A stretch of DNA of 64,000 nucleotides from Pseudalkalibacillus berkeleyi (lineage in GTDB: Bacteria > Bacillota > Bacilli > Bacillales > Fictibacillaceae): contig NZ_JAKIJS010000001.1 in the NCBI RefSeq assembly GCF_021608225.1, positions 2,356,001-2,420,000 of the forward strand, given 5' to 3'. A model generated the notes under the pieces. That model searched no databases, was not told where the DNA came from, and saw only the letters and a program-made list of their open reading frames with translations. The translations under genes and the position numbers were made by a program. How positions within the stretch are numbered: position 1 is the first letter of the stretch; each line of letters starts with the position of its first letter. This document shows positions 32,490 through 44,405 of this stretch, piece after piece.

Positions 32490-32651
32490 GTAAATTAATT
32501 TATTTAATCGTTAATAACACATATTACCAATTATTCTGAATCTCCAAACTTTACACAATCATTTTCATAAAAAAATACATATCCAATTTTGAATATGTCC
32601 CCGCTAATTAAATAGCAACGATGTAACCTATTAGGATGACTACAATCACCT

Positions 32652-32682
32652 AAAAAAGAGCTCTCAGATTGAGAGCTCTTCA
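32652..32682 (-). terminator. Terminator after the SGNH hydrolase gene
   Basis: Arms AAGAGCTCTC and GAGAGCTCTT with a 5-base loop, then T6 on the minus strand. Confidence 0.85.
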
Positions 32683-32708
32683 CACAATAAACCATTTTAT
32701 TCGGGAGC

Positions 32709-33944
32709 TTATTTGAACATGGAAAGGTCAACAGACTCAGCCATTTTCTTATATCCCGCATCATTTGGATGGAGATGATCCCCAGCATCATAATCTGGAT
32801 GGAAGCTTTCTGGATCATCAGGATCCCTCAGTGACTTATCAAAATCAATCGTGCCATCGAACGCTCCACTTGTTCTGATCCACTCGTTTACTTCCTTACG
32901 CGTTTTTTCCTTTTCCCGAGTGTACATTCCAGATCCTTTAAACGGCGTCAATGTCCCACCATAGATTTTCAGACCTTGTTTATGAGAGATAGCGATAATT
33001 TCCTTCATTTTCTCAATGATTTTATCCGCATCATATTCTGGATAATGTCTAATATCGTTTAGTCCTTGATGGAGGATTACTGCTTTGACTCCTGATTGGA
33101 GAAAAACATCTTGTTCCATTCTCGCTAAAGCATTCTCCCCCTTTTCAGGGCTACTATTAATCAAAAGATTGGCAGAAAGTCCTGCATTTAACACAGACAT
33201 ATTAGCTTTTGAATCCTTATTGAACCTTTCTGCTAAATAATCTGGCCAGCGATGATCTTCATTTGTCTTCGAATGATTCCCGTTAGCAATAGAACTTCCC
33301 AATACAACTACGGCCCCCTCCACATCAGAATCGGGTATGACGTCCACACCATCTAGCCAAAACCATGCCTCTTCTTTTGTCTTATAAGCTGAATCATCAG
33401 ATGTAGATACATGATTTCCAGAATCCGAAATATATGTTGTCTGCATCGAATGCGGATGCCACGAAGTAGGTCCAGTTTCATCCTTAATATAAAGGCTTAT
33501 AGCTAACTTTTTATTATTTGGAACTTCAAAGTATACAGGATCACTAAAAACTCTTTTTCCTTGGGGGATGGTTACTTTCTTTGAACCTCCAAATGTAACT
33601 TTACGATCAGTATTTGGAACTGTTTCTGCGCCTTGTTTTGATTCCGCAACATTCACTTCTTCGAAAGATATTGGTTCGGAACCGAATGTATTGGAAAGAC
33701 GAATCCTCATCTTATTTCCTTTTAGATGGGGCTTAACAATCATTCGGATTGTTTGATTTTCAAATTTCCCTTTAGATACTTCTTCTTCACTTTGAGCCTG
33801 CATACTAGTAGACCAACTGCCTATCCAATTTTCTTCAGCAGTCGTTTTTTTGTTTATAGTTTCAAGATCTCCGAAAGCAGCTATACATACAGAAATCAAA
33901 ATGATAATACCACTTGAGAGAACAAAATATTGAAAACGTAGCAT
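32709..33944 (-). CDS. Secreted SGNH/GDSL hydrolase
   Basis: A 411-aa exported esterase-type enzyme. Residues 1-26 are a signal peptide or anchor (FQYFVLSSGIIILISVCIAA). An N-terminal beta-rich domain (about 40-190) has NWIGSWSTSMQAQ, SNTFGSEPISFEEV and SWHPHSMQTTYIS. The SGNH hydrolase domain follows: block I VVVLGSSIANG (nucleophile Ser; GSS instead of the usual GDS), block II Gly in LNAGLSANLL, block III Asn in HQGLNDIRH, block V DHLHPNDAGY with the Asp-His pair. The layout resembles bacterial polysaccharide or xylan esterases. Substrate unknown. Monocistronic. Confidence 0.88.
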   Translation of the reverse strand: MLRFQYFVLSSGIIILISVCIAAFGDLETINKKTTAEENWIGSWSTSMQAQSEEEVSKGKFENQTIRMIVKPHLKGNKMRIRLSNTFGSEPISFEEVNVAESKQGAETVPNTDRKVTFGGSKKVTIPQGKRVFSDPVYFEVPNNKKLAISLYIKDETGPTSWHPHSMQTTYISDSGNHVSTSDDSAYKTKEEAWFWLDGVDVIPDSDVEGAVVVLGSSIANGNHSKTNEDHRWPDYLAERFNKDSKANMSVLNAGLSANLLINSSPEKGENALARMEQDVFLQSGVKAVILHQGLNDIRHYPEYDADKIIEKMKEIIAISHKQGLKIYGGTLTPFKGSGMYTREKEKTRKEVNEWIRTSGAFDGTIDFDKSLRDPDDPESFHPDYDAGDHLHPNDAGYKKMAESVDLSMFK

Positions 33945-34095
33945 GAGTGTCTAACCTTTCATGTTATATCTGTTTCTATTTCTATCAACATCTATTCGAC
34001 ATTTGCGAGTGCTATCTTGGGGTAAACCTGGGAATGTATAGGATATGTAGATTGTACCATTCGTATAACACAACAAAGTATTTTATTATTGGTAC

Positions 34096-34135
34096 AAAAA
34101 ACCCTTGGCATAATCACTGTTATGCCAAGGGTTTC
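34096..34135 (-). terminator. Terminator of the suf operon
   Basis: Perfect 14-bp arms AACCCTTGGCATAA and TTATGCCAAGGGTT around TCACTG (six bases), followed by T6 on the minus strand, 12 bases after the sufB stop. Confidence 0.92.
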
Positions 34136-34146
34136 TTCTTGTAATT

Positions 34147-35544
34147 TTATCCGATTGAACCTTCCATTTCGAACTTGATCAGGCGGTTCATTTCAACTGC
34201 GTATTCCATTGGTAGTTCTTTCGTAAATGGCTCGATGAAGCCCATTACGATCATTTCAGTTGCTTCTTCTTCAGAGATTCCACGGCTCATGAGGTAGAAG
34301 AGTTGTTCTTCTGATACCTTGGAAACTTTCGCCTCGTGCTCGAGGGAAATGTTTTCGTTCATGATTTCGTTGTAAGGAATCGTGTCTGAAGTTGACTCGT
34401 TATCCATGATGAGTGTGTCACACTCTACATTTGAACGAGCACCTGAAGCTTTACGTCCGAAGTGTACGATACCACGGTATGTTACTTTACCGCCACCTTT
34501 AGAGATGGACTTCGAAACGATTGTAGATGACGTATTAGGTGCTAAGTGAATCATTTTCGCACCAGCATCTTGGTGCTGTCCTTTACCAGCAAGTGCAATC
34601 GAAAGTGTCATACCCCGAGCGCCTTCACCTTTCAAGATGACAGCTGGATACTTCATCGTAAGCTTAGAACCGATGTTACCATCAATCCATTCCATTGTTG
34701 CATTCTCTTCAGCTACAGCACGCTTCGTAACTAAGTTAAATACGTTGTTTGCCCAGTTTTGAATCGTTGTATAACGGCAGTATGCGTTCTTCTTAACGAT
34801 AATCTCAACGACTGCACTGTGAAGTGAGTTCGTTGTGTAAACTGGTGCTGTACAACCTTCAACGTAGTGTACAGAAGAATCTTCGTCTGCGATGATCAAC
34901 GTACGCTCAAATTGACCCATATTTTCAGAGTTAATTCGGAAATACGCTTGTAAAGGCGTTTCACACTTGATTCCTTTTGGAATGTAAATGAATGAGCCAC
35001 CAGACCAAACAGCAGAGTTTAGTGCTGCGAACTTGTTATCTGTTGGAGGAATCGTCTTACCAAAGTGTTCTCTGAAAAGATCTTCATTTTCTTTAAGAGC
35101 AGTATCTGTATCTTTGAAGACAATACCCATGTTTTCAAGATCTTCTTGCATATTGTGATAGACAACTTCAGATTCATACTGAGCTGATACACCTGCAAGA
35201 TATTTCTGTTCCGCTTCAGGAATTCCTAGCTTATCAAACGTACGCTTGATTTCTTCAGGAACTTCATCCCAAGAGCGCTCAGATTTTTCAGATGGTTTTA
35301 CGTAATACGTAATGTCATCGAAATTCAATTCTTTCAAGTTTCCGCCCCACTGAGGCATAGGCATGTTGTAGAAAAGGTCAAGTGATTTCAAACGGAAGTC
35401 AAGCATCCACTTCGGTTCATCTTTCATACGTGAAATTTCTTCAACGATATCTTTTGTTAATCCGCGCTTCGATCTAAAGATTGAGACGTCTTTATCTTTA
35501 AAACCATATTTATATTCGCCGATCTCTGGCATTTTCTTAGCCAT
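34147..35544 (-). CDS. sufB: Fe-S cluster assembly scaffold SufB
   Basis: A 465-aa cytoplasmic protein that, with SufC and SufD, forms the SufBC2D scaffold on which Fe-S clusters are built. SufB motifs are present: [35 protein letters not shown] with its cysteine, [23 protein letters not shown] and [14 protein letters not shown], which contains a conserved cysteine. The ATG follows AAGGAGGGATTGAACG. It is the last gene of sufCDSUB, 106 bases after sufU, and a terminator ends the operon directly behind it. Confidence 0.97.
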   Translation of the reverse strand: MAKKMPEIGEYKYGFKDKDVSIFRSKRGLTKDIVEEISRMKDEPKWMLDFRLKSLDLFYNMPMPQWGGNLKELNFDDITYYVKPSEKSERSWDEVPEEIKRTFDKLGIPEAEQKYLAGVSAQYESEVVYHNMQEDLENMGIVFKDTDTALKENEDLFREHFGKTIPPTDNKFAALNSAVWSGGSFIYIPKGIKCETPLQAYFRINSENMGQFERTLIIADEDSSVHYVEGCTAPVYTTNSLHSAVVEIIVKKNAYCRYTTIQNWANNVFNLVTKRAVAEENATMEWIDGNIGSKLTMKYPAVILKGEGARGMTLSIALAGKGQHQDAGAKMIHLAPNTSSTIVSKSISKGGGKVTYRGIVHFGRKASGARSNVECDTLIMDNESTSDTIPYNEIMNENISLEHEAKVSKVSEEQLFYLMSRGISEEEATEMIVMGFIEPFTKELPMEYAVEMNRLIKFEMEGSIG

Positions 35545-35650
35545 CGTTCAATCCCTCCTTAAAGGATACATACATCCAGAGCGAGTTGTGTATTGTGTCT
35601 ATACTTCCATTGTAAGGGGCATAGAGATAAATAACAACCAGCCTTACTAC

Positions 35651-38620
<2,970 letters not shown>

Positions 38621-38639
38621 ATAAATCCTCCTTCAAAGC

Positions 38640-39428
38640 CTATGCTTGTTCTGTTTGAACAACTTCGTCTTTAATTCCTAGTTCATCTTTAATCCAGTCA
38701 TATCCTTCTTCCTCAAGTCGTTGAGCAAGTTCAGGTCCACCAGATTTCACAATACGTCCTTGCATCATTACATGGACTTTATCAGGTGTGATGTAGTTAA
38801 GTAGACGTTGATAGTGAGTAATGATTAAGCAACCGAAATCTGGGTTACGCATATCATTAACGCCTTTAGATACAACTTTCAATGCGTCGATGTCTAGTCC
38901 AGAGTCAATCTCATCAAGAATTGCGATCTTAGGTTCAAGCATCAACAGTTGAAGAATTTCATTACGCTTCTTCTCACCGCCAGAGAATCCTTCATTCAGG
39001 TAACGTTGAGAGAATGATTCGTCCATATCAAGAAGCTCCATTTTGCTGTCCATCTTACGGATGAACTTCATTAATGAAATTTCTTTTCCTTCTTCACGAC
39101 GAGCGTTAATAGAAGAACGTAGGAAGTCAGCGTTTGTTACACCGCTAATCTCACTTGGATATTGCATAGCTAGGAATAGACCAGCTTTTGCACGCTCATC
39201 TACTTCCATTTCAAGAAGGTCTTCCCCGTCAAAAGTTACGGTACCTTCTGTGATTTCATATTTAGGGTGGCCCATCAATGCAGAAGCAAGTGTGGATTTA
39301 CCCGTTCCGTTCGGCCCCATTACTGCATGGATCTCTCCACCGTTTATTTCAAGGTCAAGACCTTTAATGATTTGTTTTCCTTCAATGGAAACATGTAGGT
39401 TTTCAATCTTAATGTTTGGTGCAGTCAT
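38640..39428 (-). CDS. sufC: Fe-S cluster assembly ATPase SufC
   Basis: A 262-aa soluble ABC-type ATPase that drives the SufBC2D scaffold. The Walker A is GPNGTGKSTLAS, the signature is NEGFSGGEKKRNEILQLL, Walker B is KIAILDEIDSGLDIDAL and the switch His is in LIITHYQRLL. The start ATG is eight bases after GGAGGG. It is the first gene of the operon; the promoter lies in the next 140 bases upstream. Confidence 0.97.
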   Translation of the reverse strand: MTAPNIKIENLHVSIEGKQIIKGLDLEINGGEIHAVMGPNGTGKSTLASALMGHPKYEITEGTVTFDGEDLLEMEVDERAKAGLFLAMQYPSEISGVTNADFLRSSINARREEGKEISLMKFIRKMDSKMELLDMDESFSQRYLNEGFSGGEKKRNEILQLLMLEPKIAILDEIDSGLDIDALKVVSKGVNDMRNPDFGCLIITHYQRLLNYITPDKVHVMMQGRIVKSGGPELAQRLEEEGYDWIKDELGIKDEVVQTEQA

Positions 39429-39536
39429 GACTATAACCCTCCAATTTCGTATTTCAAATTAATTACTCCATTTAACATTGTAACGAAAAACAAGCGAAAA
39501 ATGAAATAATCACGATTTATTTCTTTATTATCATTC

Positions 39537-39567
39537 TAATTTTAAATCAAATTAAAATAATTCTCAA
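39537..39567 (-). promoter_or_regulatory. Candidate suf promoter overlapping a Fur-like box
   Basis: On the minus strand TTGAGA, 17 bases, TAAAAT gives a plausible sigma-A promoter. The -35 region lies inside TGAGAATTATTTTAA (39552-39566), which matches the 7-1-7 Fur-type box TGATAATNATTATCA at 11 of the 14 fixed positions by my count. Iron control of suf by Fur is inferred and not certain for bacilli. From 39568 to 39773 I see no gene I would defend. Confidence 0.4.
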
Positions 39568-39773
39568 CAGGAGTCTTAAAAAATGCGATATTTCCGTTTT
39601 CTAATTGAGAATGAATGCTACTTATTGAAAGCGGAAGATCTCTTTTATACGCTGTATATACTCCATCATCACATACCAAATGTTATTATTCTCTATCCAT
39701 TCGTTATTATTGATTCATCTTGGTCTAGAAAATTTAGGTTGGGTTGGTCAATGGAACCATTCATCTAAATGAA

Positions 39774-39806
39774 AAGGACCTTATCTTTGTGTGATAAGGT
39801 CCAAAA
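39774..39806 (-). terminator. Terminator of the 65-aa gene
   Basis: Perfect 10-bp arms GGACCTTATC and GATAAGGTCC around a 6-base loop, followed by T4 on the minus strand, about 35 bases after the stop at 39841. Confidence 0.7.
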
Positions 39807-39840
39807 TATTTAATGTTCTATTGTGTTCAGTTCTTTGTAG

Positions 39841-40038
39841 TTACGACTTAGTGACTTTACCCGTAAATTCATTTAGAATTTGTTGACTTCTCTTATACTC
39901 ACGCTCTCGTCTACGCTCGATTTCCATACGCGTTTCTAGACTTTGTTCATATTGAGCATACCCTATTCCATGTGATTGGTGCATGGCCTTTTCCATTTCA
40001 CCTGTATGGTGTTGGTGTGTGTCAATTTGATGGATAAT
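39841..40038 (-). CDS. Small charged protein with an apparent ATT start, 65 aa
   Basis: A clean frame that ends TAA at 39841-39843 and has a His/Gln-rich N-terminus (IHQIDTHQHHTGEMEKAMHQ) and a strongly charged helical C-terminal half (ETRMEIERRREREYKRSQQI). No ATG, GTG or TTG lies at its beginning. A good AAAGG site is seven bases before an in-frame ATT (40036-40038), so ATT is the best start, with ATC next. The first internal ATG (39994-39996) would give 51 aa but has no separated ribosome-binding site. A terminator follows. I do not recognise a family. A sequencing error is another explanation. Confidence 0.5.
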   Translation of the reverse strand: MIHQIDTHQHHTGEMEKAMHQSHGIGYAQYEQSLETRMEIERRREREYKRSQQILNEFTGKVTKS

Positions 40039-40227
40039 AAATCAATCCTTTCGGGTTTTCAATCTTTATTTTCACTACATGTAATACCCTATCAGTTAAT
40101 CGATTAAACCCCAACTCCCAAATTTCTTGATAATATCCTCTGTGCAAGGCTTACAGACGGTGGGTTCACTTTAATAGGTGTGTTGATACATATCCCTCGA
40201 ATACATCCCTTTTTCACATAATTCTGA

Positions 40228-40608
40228 TTAATGTTTCATTTGACTTAAGTCAGAAATAGCCTCTTGAACAAGTGTCACAGACTGACTCATGGCCGCTCCT
40301 CCTCCAAAGGCAGCACAAACACCAACAGATTCTAGTATCTCTTCTTCAGTACAACCTTGGTCTAGACACCCTTTAGTATGATATATGATGCAATACTCAT
40401 CTTGAGAATAGATACTAATGCCTAATGCAATCAGTTGTTTTTCTTTTTTCGATAATTTCCCAGCTTTAAAGCATGATTCAGTAAACGCATTATACTTGCG
40501 TGCTACATCAGGCATTTTTTCAGTAAAAATCCCTAATCCGTGCTTATAGTCCATTAACGCTTCTTCTGTCGGAGAACCTGGCTGTTCATTCATCTCATTT
40601 TGTTTCAT
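40228..40608 (-). CDS. Carboxymuconolactone decarboxylase-like protein (AhpD fold, YurZ)
   Basis: A 126-aa helical protein of the CMD/AhpD family. The core [21 protein letters not shown] is followed by CIIYHTKGC, where the cysteine and the CxxxH arrangement correspond to the active-site region of AhpD-like peroxidase partners. The start ATG (40606-40608) is eight bases after AAGGAG; the GTG three codons upstream is too close. It sits between suf and met genes as does YurZ in B. subtilis. A redox or peroxide role is inferred from the fold. Confidence 0.87.
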   Translation of the reverse strand: MKQNEMNEQPGSPTEEALMDYKHGLGIFTEKMPDVARKYNAFTESCFKAGKLSKKEKQLIALGISIYSQDEYCIIYHTKGCLDQGCTEEEILESVGVCAAFGGGAAMSQSVTLVQEAISDLSQMKH

Positions 40609-40722
40609 TTCATTCACTCCTTACAACATAAAATTCTTCCTACTTAGTATGATGATTCTCAAGAATAGTATCCGTTATGGAAAATGTGAATTTTCACCAA
40701 AATATTGTGAAAAAAAAGTTGA

Positions 40723-41000
40723 GTTCTCGCTCTATCCGTCGTATCCTCATTTCGCCTCTACCGCGGACAGTAAACGCCTCTTTCTATCCGCCATATCCTC
40801 ATTTCGCCACTACCGTGGACAGTAAACGCCTCTTTCTATCCGCCATATCCTCATTTCTGCTCCACCGCGGACAGTAAACGCCTCTTTCTATCCGCCATAT
40901 CCTCATTTCTGTTCCACCGCGGACAGTAAACACCTCTTTCTATCCGCCGTATCCTCATTTCAGCTCCACCGCGGACAGTAAGCACCTGATCGCCGGCACC
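40723..41000. repeat. 52-bp tandem array, family A (GCGGACAG type)
   Basis: TATCCTCATT begins at 40742, 40794, 40846, 40898 and 40950: five units at exactly 52 bases. Each full unit contains a 29-nt dyad, GCGGACAG, 13 bases, CTATCCGC (for example 40763-40791), with one C-A mismatch. The second unit has GTGGACAG, a change that still pairs as G-T. The array fills the gap between yurZ and metQ and carries no gene; the 52-bp period shifts frame every unit. Confidence 0.9.
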
Positions 41001-41087
41001 ACATAGACTAATCCTCTACAAAAACAAAAAAAGACCAGGTATCGCAATATTTGCTCTACCCAGTCTTGTCTTCCATTAAGGATGTTG

Positions 41088-41903
41088 TTATTCACTTACT
41101 GGAACAACGGCACCTTTGTATTCTTTTTTGATAAAGTCTTGCATTTCTTTAGAACGAAGTACTTCAACTAACTTTTTGATTCTTTCATCATCTTCATTTC
41201 CTTTATTCACAGCAATAATGTTTACATAAGGAGAATCTGTGCCTTCTAATGCAATTGCGTCTTTCTTCGGATCAAGTCCAGCATCAATCGCGTAGTTCGT
41301 GTTAATCAGAACTGCGTCCCCTTCACCATTATTGTAGATTTTAGGAAGTAGGCCTGCATCAACCTTTGGTTCGAAATTAAGGTTTTTTGGATTTTCATCG
41401 ATATCCTTAACAGTCGCTTCCGATTTCTTAACGCCTTCTTTTAAAGTAATCAAGCCTTCGCTCTCAAACATACTTAGAATTCGGCCGTGATCGGCAACTG
41501 CATTACTCATAATGATTTCTGCGCCCTTAGGTAGCTCTTCGAGGCTTTTGTATTCTTTAGAATAAACACCCATAGGCTCTATGTGAATACCACCTGCGTT
41601 AACGAAGTCGTACTTTTCATTTTCTTTCATTTGTTGCTCCATGTAAGGAACATGTTGAAAGTAGTTCGCATCCAGCTCTTTATTGGCAAGCGCTTTGTTC
41701 GGAACAACATAATCTTGGAACGTTTCAATCTCAAGTTGAACACCTTTTTCTTCTAACAACGGCTGTGCTTCTTCAAGAATTTCAGCATGAGGAACATTGG
41801 AAGCTCCTACAACTAGCTCTTCTTTGTCTCCACTTTTTCCACCACAAGCAGCTAATACAGAAATCACTAATACGGTACCCAAAATCGAAATAAATTTTTT
41901 CAT
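41088..41903 (-). CDS. metQ: Methionine-binding lipoprotein MetQ
   Basis: A 271-aa NlpA-family lipoprotein that binds methionine outside the membrane for the MetNPQ ABC importer. The signal peptide MKKFISILGTVLVISVLAACG ends in the lipobox LAAC. The mature protein has NVPHAEILEEAQPLL, FQDYVVPNKALANKELDANYFQH and INTNYAIDAGLDPKKDAI. It is the last gene of metN-metP-metQ, 18 bases after metP, under the S-box leader. Confidence 0.97.
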   Translation of the reverse strand: MKKFISILGTVLVISVLAACGGKSGDKEELVVGASNVPHAEILEEAQPLLEEKGVQLEIETFQDYVVPNKALANKELDANYFQHVPYMEQQMKENEKYDFVNAGGIHIEPMGVYSKEYKSLEELPKGAEIIMSNAVADHGRILSMFESEGLITLKEGVKKSEATVKDIDENPKNLNFEPKVDAGLLPKIYNNGEGDAVLINTNYAIDAGLDPKKDAIALEGTDSPYVNIIAVNKGNEDDERIKKLVEVLRSKEMQDFIKKEYKGAVVPVSE

Positions 41904-41921
41904 TTTTGTTTTCCCTCCAGT

Positions 41922-42587
41922 TTATCTTTTATCCGTTCTTTGTGTTAAGAAGTCACCCGTCCATTGGATGATAAACACGATGATTAATATAATGACGGTT
42001 GCAACAAGTGTGACATCGTTTTGAGATCTCTGGAATCCGTCTAAGAACGCTAAAGTACCTAGTCCACCTGATCCTACAACCCCAGCCATTGCTGTGTAAG
42101 ATATTAATGCAATTGCAGTGACCGTGATACCAGAAATCAGTGCAGGTAGTGATTCAGGCAATAGTACTTTGTAAATGATTTGCATATCTGTTGCACCCAT
42201 TGATTTAGCTGCTTCAATTACTCCTTTATCTATTTCACGTAAGGCGATTTCAACCATTCGTGCATAGAAAGGAGCAGCACCGATAATCAATGCAGGGAGT
42301 GCAGCATTCGCACCTAACATAGATCCAACCATCCATGTTGTAAACGGTACGAGTAAAATAATCAATATAATAAATGGAATTGACCTGAAAATATTGACGA
42401 ATGTAGCTACGACCGATTGTACTGGCTTGTTTTGCCATAGATTATTCTTGTCAGTAAGGAATAAGAGTAATCCCAATATGATACCTAATACAAATGTCGC
42501 ACTGACAGAAATGACAGTCATATATATGGTTTCAAGAGTAGCTTCCCACATATCTTCCCAATCAACATTAGGAAATAAATTAGTCAT
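41922..42587 (-). CDS. metP: Methionine ABC transporter permease MetP (MetI)
   Basis: A 221-aa permease with five predicted helices. The cytoplasmic EAA loop that docks on MetN reads EAAKSMGATDMQIIYKVLLPES. The N-terminus WEDMWEATLETIYMTV and AALPALIIGAAPFYARMVEIAL are typical of the MetI group. Its start overlaps the metN stop by eight bases, so translation is coupled. Confidence 0.96.
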   Translation of the reverse strand: MTNLFPNVDWEDMWEATLETIYMTVISVSATFVLGIILGLLLFLTDKNNLWQNKPVQSVVATFVNIFRSIPFIILIILLVPFTTWMVGSMLGANAALPALIIGAAPFYARMVEIALREIDKGVIEAAKSMGATDMQIIYKVLLPESLPALISGITVTAIALISYTAMAGVVGSGGLGTLAFLDGFQRSQNDVTLVATVIILIIVFIIQWTGDFLTQRTDKR

Positions 42588-43605
42588 GGACGATCACCTC
42601 CACTTCCACTTCTTGCTGTCGGACATGGCTAACCGCTTTTTCAATCTCATTGGCTTCACCCTCGACTTGGATGAACAAAGTGCCATATGCCCCGTCTCTC
42701 GTCTGAGAAATCTTCCCCTGTAAAATATTTACGTTCACCTGGAATTTCCGGATCAAATCACTAATGAGCGGCCGTTCAGCAGTACCACCAACAAAAGTAA
42801 GCTTCACTACCTTATGTTGATCCCCTTTTTCTATCAGGTGTTGAATCGTTTCCTCTGTTTCTTCTGGTTCTGTTACTTGCTTCACAAAATTCTGCGTGAT
42901 TTCTTTTTCAGGAGATTTAAATACTTCTAATACTGGACCTTGTTCAACGACTTTTCCATCTTCCATGACCGCTACCCGATTGCAAATTTTCCTAATTACA
43001 TGCATTTCGTGTGTGATCAGAACAATAGTCAAACCTAATTTTTGATTAATATCAACGAGAAGATTTAAGATCGAATCTGTCGTTTTCGGATCTAATGCAG
43101 AAGTAGCTTCATCACATAAAAGAACATCCGGATTATTTGCAAGCGATCTTGCAATGCCAACACGTTGCTTTTGACCGCCACTTAATTGCGAAGGATATGA
43201 CTCGCCACGACCTGTTAGTCCGACAAGTTCAATCAATTCATTTACACGCTTGTCCCGTTCTTCTTTACCAACGCCAGCGATTTCTAAAGGAAATGCGATA
43301 TTTTCTTTGACTGTTCTACTCCATAATAGGTTGAAGTGTTGAAAAATCATTCCGATTCGTTGCCGAGCTGTGCGAAGATCCTTGCTGTTTAGATTCGTTA
43401 AGGCTTGTCCATTTATATCGACTGAGCCGTCAGTCGGTCTTTCTAGCATGTTCAACATCCGAATGAGTGTACTCTTCCCTGCGCCACTATATCCAATGAC
43501 ACCGAAGATCTCGCCTTTCTCAATTTCAAGGTCAACGTGATTGACTGCATTAACCGGACCGTCTTTCGTGTAAAAGACTTTCTTTATATTTTTTAAAGTG
43601 ATCAA
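42580..43605 (-). CDS. metN: Methionine ABC transporter ATPase MetN
   Basis: A 341-aa ATPase. Walker A GYSGAGKSTLIRM, signature YPSQLSGGQKQRVGIAR, Walker B DVLLCDEATSALD, H-loop LITHEMHV. The last 75 residues form the NIL domain (GTAERPLISDLIRKFQVNVNIL), which binds methionine and inhibits transport when the cell is replete. I start at TTG (43603-43605), nine bases after GGAGGAG; the upstream in-frame TTG at 43614 lies on that site. It heads the operon behind a SAM riboswitch. Confidence 0.97.
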   Translation of the reverse strand: MITLKNIKKVFYTKDGPVNAVNHVDLEIEKGEIFGVIGYSGAGKSTLIRMLNMLERPTDGSVDINGQALTNLNSKDLRTARQRIGMIFQHFNLLWSRTVKENIAFPLEIAGVGKEERDKRVNELIELVGLTGRGESYPSQLSGGQKQRVGIARSLANNPDVLLCDEATSALDPKTTDSILNLLVDINQKLGLTIVLITHEMHVIRKICNRVAVMEDGKVVEQGPVLEVFKSPEKEITQNFVKQVTEPEETEETIQHLIEKGDQHKVVKLTFVGGTAERPLISDLIRKFQVNVNILQGKISQTRDGAYGTLFIQVEGEANEIEKAVSHVRQQEVEVEVIVHD

Positions 43606-43651
43606 GTCACTCAACTCCTCCCTGTCCTATTTAAGTATTTTAAAATCCAAC

Positions 43652-43692
43652 GAAAAAAAACCTCTCGGCTCTGTAAATGAGCAGAAAGGTTT
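43652..43692 (-). terminator. SAM riboswitch terminator
   Basis: AACCTTTCTGCTC pairs with GAGCCGAGAGGTT with small mismatches and is followed by T8 on the minus strand. It is the expression platform of the S-box, just before metN. Confidence 0.9.
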
Positions 43693-43707
43693 GGGTTAAA
43701 CTCTCTA

Positions 43708-43818
43708 TCTCATCGTCCAAAGCATTACACTTTGCAGGATTTGGCACCTTCTCAAATCAAACTGATTTGATGGTTGCCGGGCTTCACAGGGCCAGTCCCT
43801 CCGCCACTCTTGATAAGA
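43708..43818 (-). ncRNA. SAM-I riboswitch (S-box) aptamer
   Basis: The minus-strand leader has the S-box blocks in order: TCTTATCAAGAGTGGCGGAG, GGGACTGGCCCTGTGAAGCC, CGGCAACC, AAGGTGCCAAATCCTGC and GATGAGA. P1 is TCTTATC (43812-43818) with GATGAGA (43708-43714). S-adenosylmethionine binding should favour the following terminator and shut off metNPQ. Confidence 0.96.
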
Positions 43819-43872
43819 TTTTATTTAAATGATTTTAAACTTTATCACTTTAGCTTATTTAAGCATGAGAGC

Positions 43873-43902
43873 ATTGTAGCATGCGTTATTTTTACATGTC
43901 AA
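43873..43902 (-). promoter_or_regulatory. Sigma-A promoter of the S-box metNPQ transcript
   Basis: Minus strand -35 TTGACA (43897-43902), 18-base spacer, -10 TACAAT (43873-43878), about 50 bases before the aptamer. Confidence 0.75.
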
Positions 43903-43979
43903 TCATTTTCTCTGCGAATATTAAATGAAATATGATACCCTTCATACTATAATTCAAATAAAGGAGGACACTTGTTCAA

Positions 43980-44405
43980 ATGTCTGAGAAAGTAAATTTT
44001 TCATTGAGGAATATTGCTAATCATCAACTTGTTTCTTTATCTGACTTTACCGGAAAGCCTGTTATCCTACAGTTCTGGGTTTCTTGGTGTCCGGATTGCA
44101 TGAGGGAAGTTCCTTTATTAAATCAGTTTTATGAATCGATGAGAAGTGAACAAATAGTGGTCATTTCAATAAATGTATCAGGAAGAGAAGGCTCAAGTGA
44201 ACAAAGGGACGAATTTATTAGCAGAAATCATATATCTATCCCTGTTTTAAAAGACAAAGGAACTGAAGTGTATGATCAATTTGGATGTAAAGGCGTACCT
44301 ACGACGGTTTTATTGAGTGCGGATCATACAGTACAAGAGGTTTACGGAGATAAAGATACTTTTCCAAATATGCTACATGGCATTTCTGGATTGTTGACCA
44401 GATAA
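43980..44405 (+). CDS. TlpA/ResA-like thiol-disulfide protein without signal peptide
   Basis: A 141-aa thioredoxin-fold protein. The active site is VSWCPDCMREVP (CPDC), with the cis-proline in GCKGVPTTVLL. The fold N-terminus NFSLRNIANHQLVSLSDFTG and FWVSWC are typical of the TlpA/ResA/AhpC-TSA group. There is no signal peptide or membrane anchor, so it should act in the cytoplasm, unlike ResA. The ATG follows AAAGGAGG. Its end overlaps the convergent yusD gene by 33 bases. Confidence 0.85.
   Translation: MSEKVNFSLRNIANHQLVSLSDFTGKPVILQFWVSWCPDCMREVPLLNQFYESMRSEQIVVISINVSGREGSSEQRDEFISRNHISIPVLKDKGTEVYDQFGCKGVPTTVLLSADHTVQEVYGDKDTFPNMLHGISGLLTR

Noticed and set aside
32531-32818. 95-codon frame overlapping the end of the SGNH hydrolase
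   Set aside because: It crosses the hydrolase terminator, overlaps the hydrolase coding region and has no recognisable motif.
39583-39768. 61-codon plus-strand frame upstream of suf
   Set aside because: An AGGAG lies nine bases before the ATG, but the product (hydrophobic, aromatic-rich, low complexity of charge) looks like translated AT-rich DNA. It has no family and no plus-strand terminator with a T run. Left open rather than annotated.
40723-41000. CRISPR array
   Set aside because: The units are contiguous tandem copies of 52 bp without unique spacers of constant length, and no cas genes are in the window. The same holds for the arrays at 57.7 and 58.1 kb.
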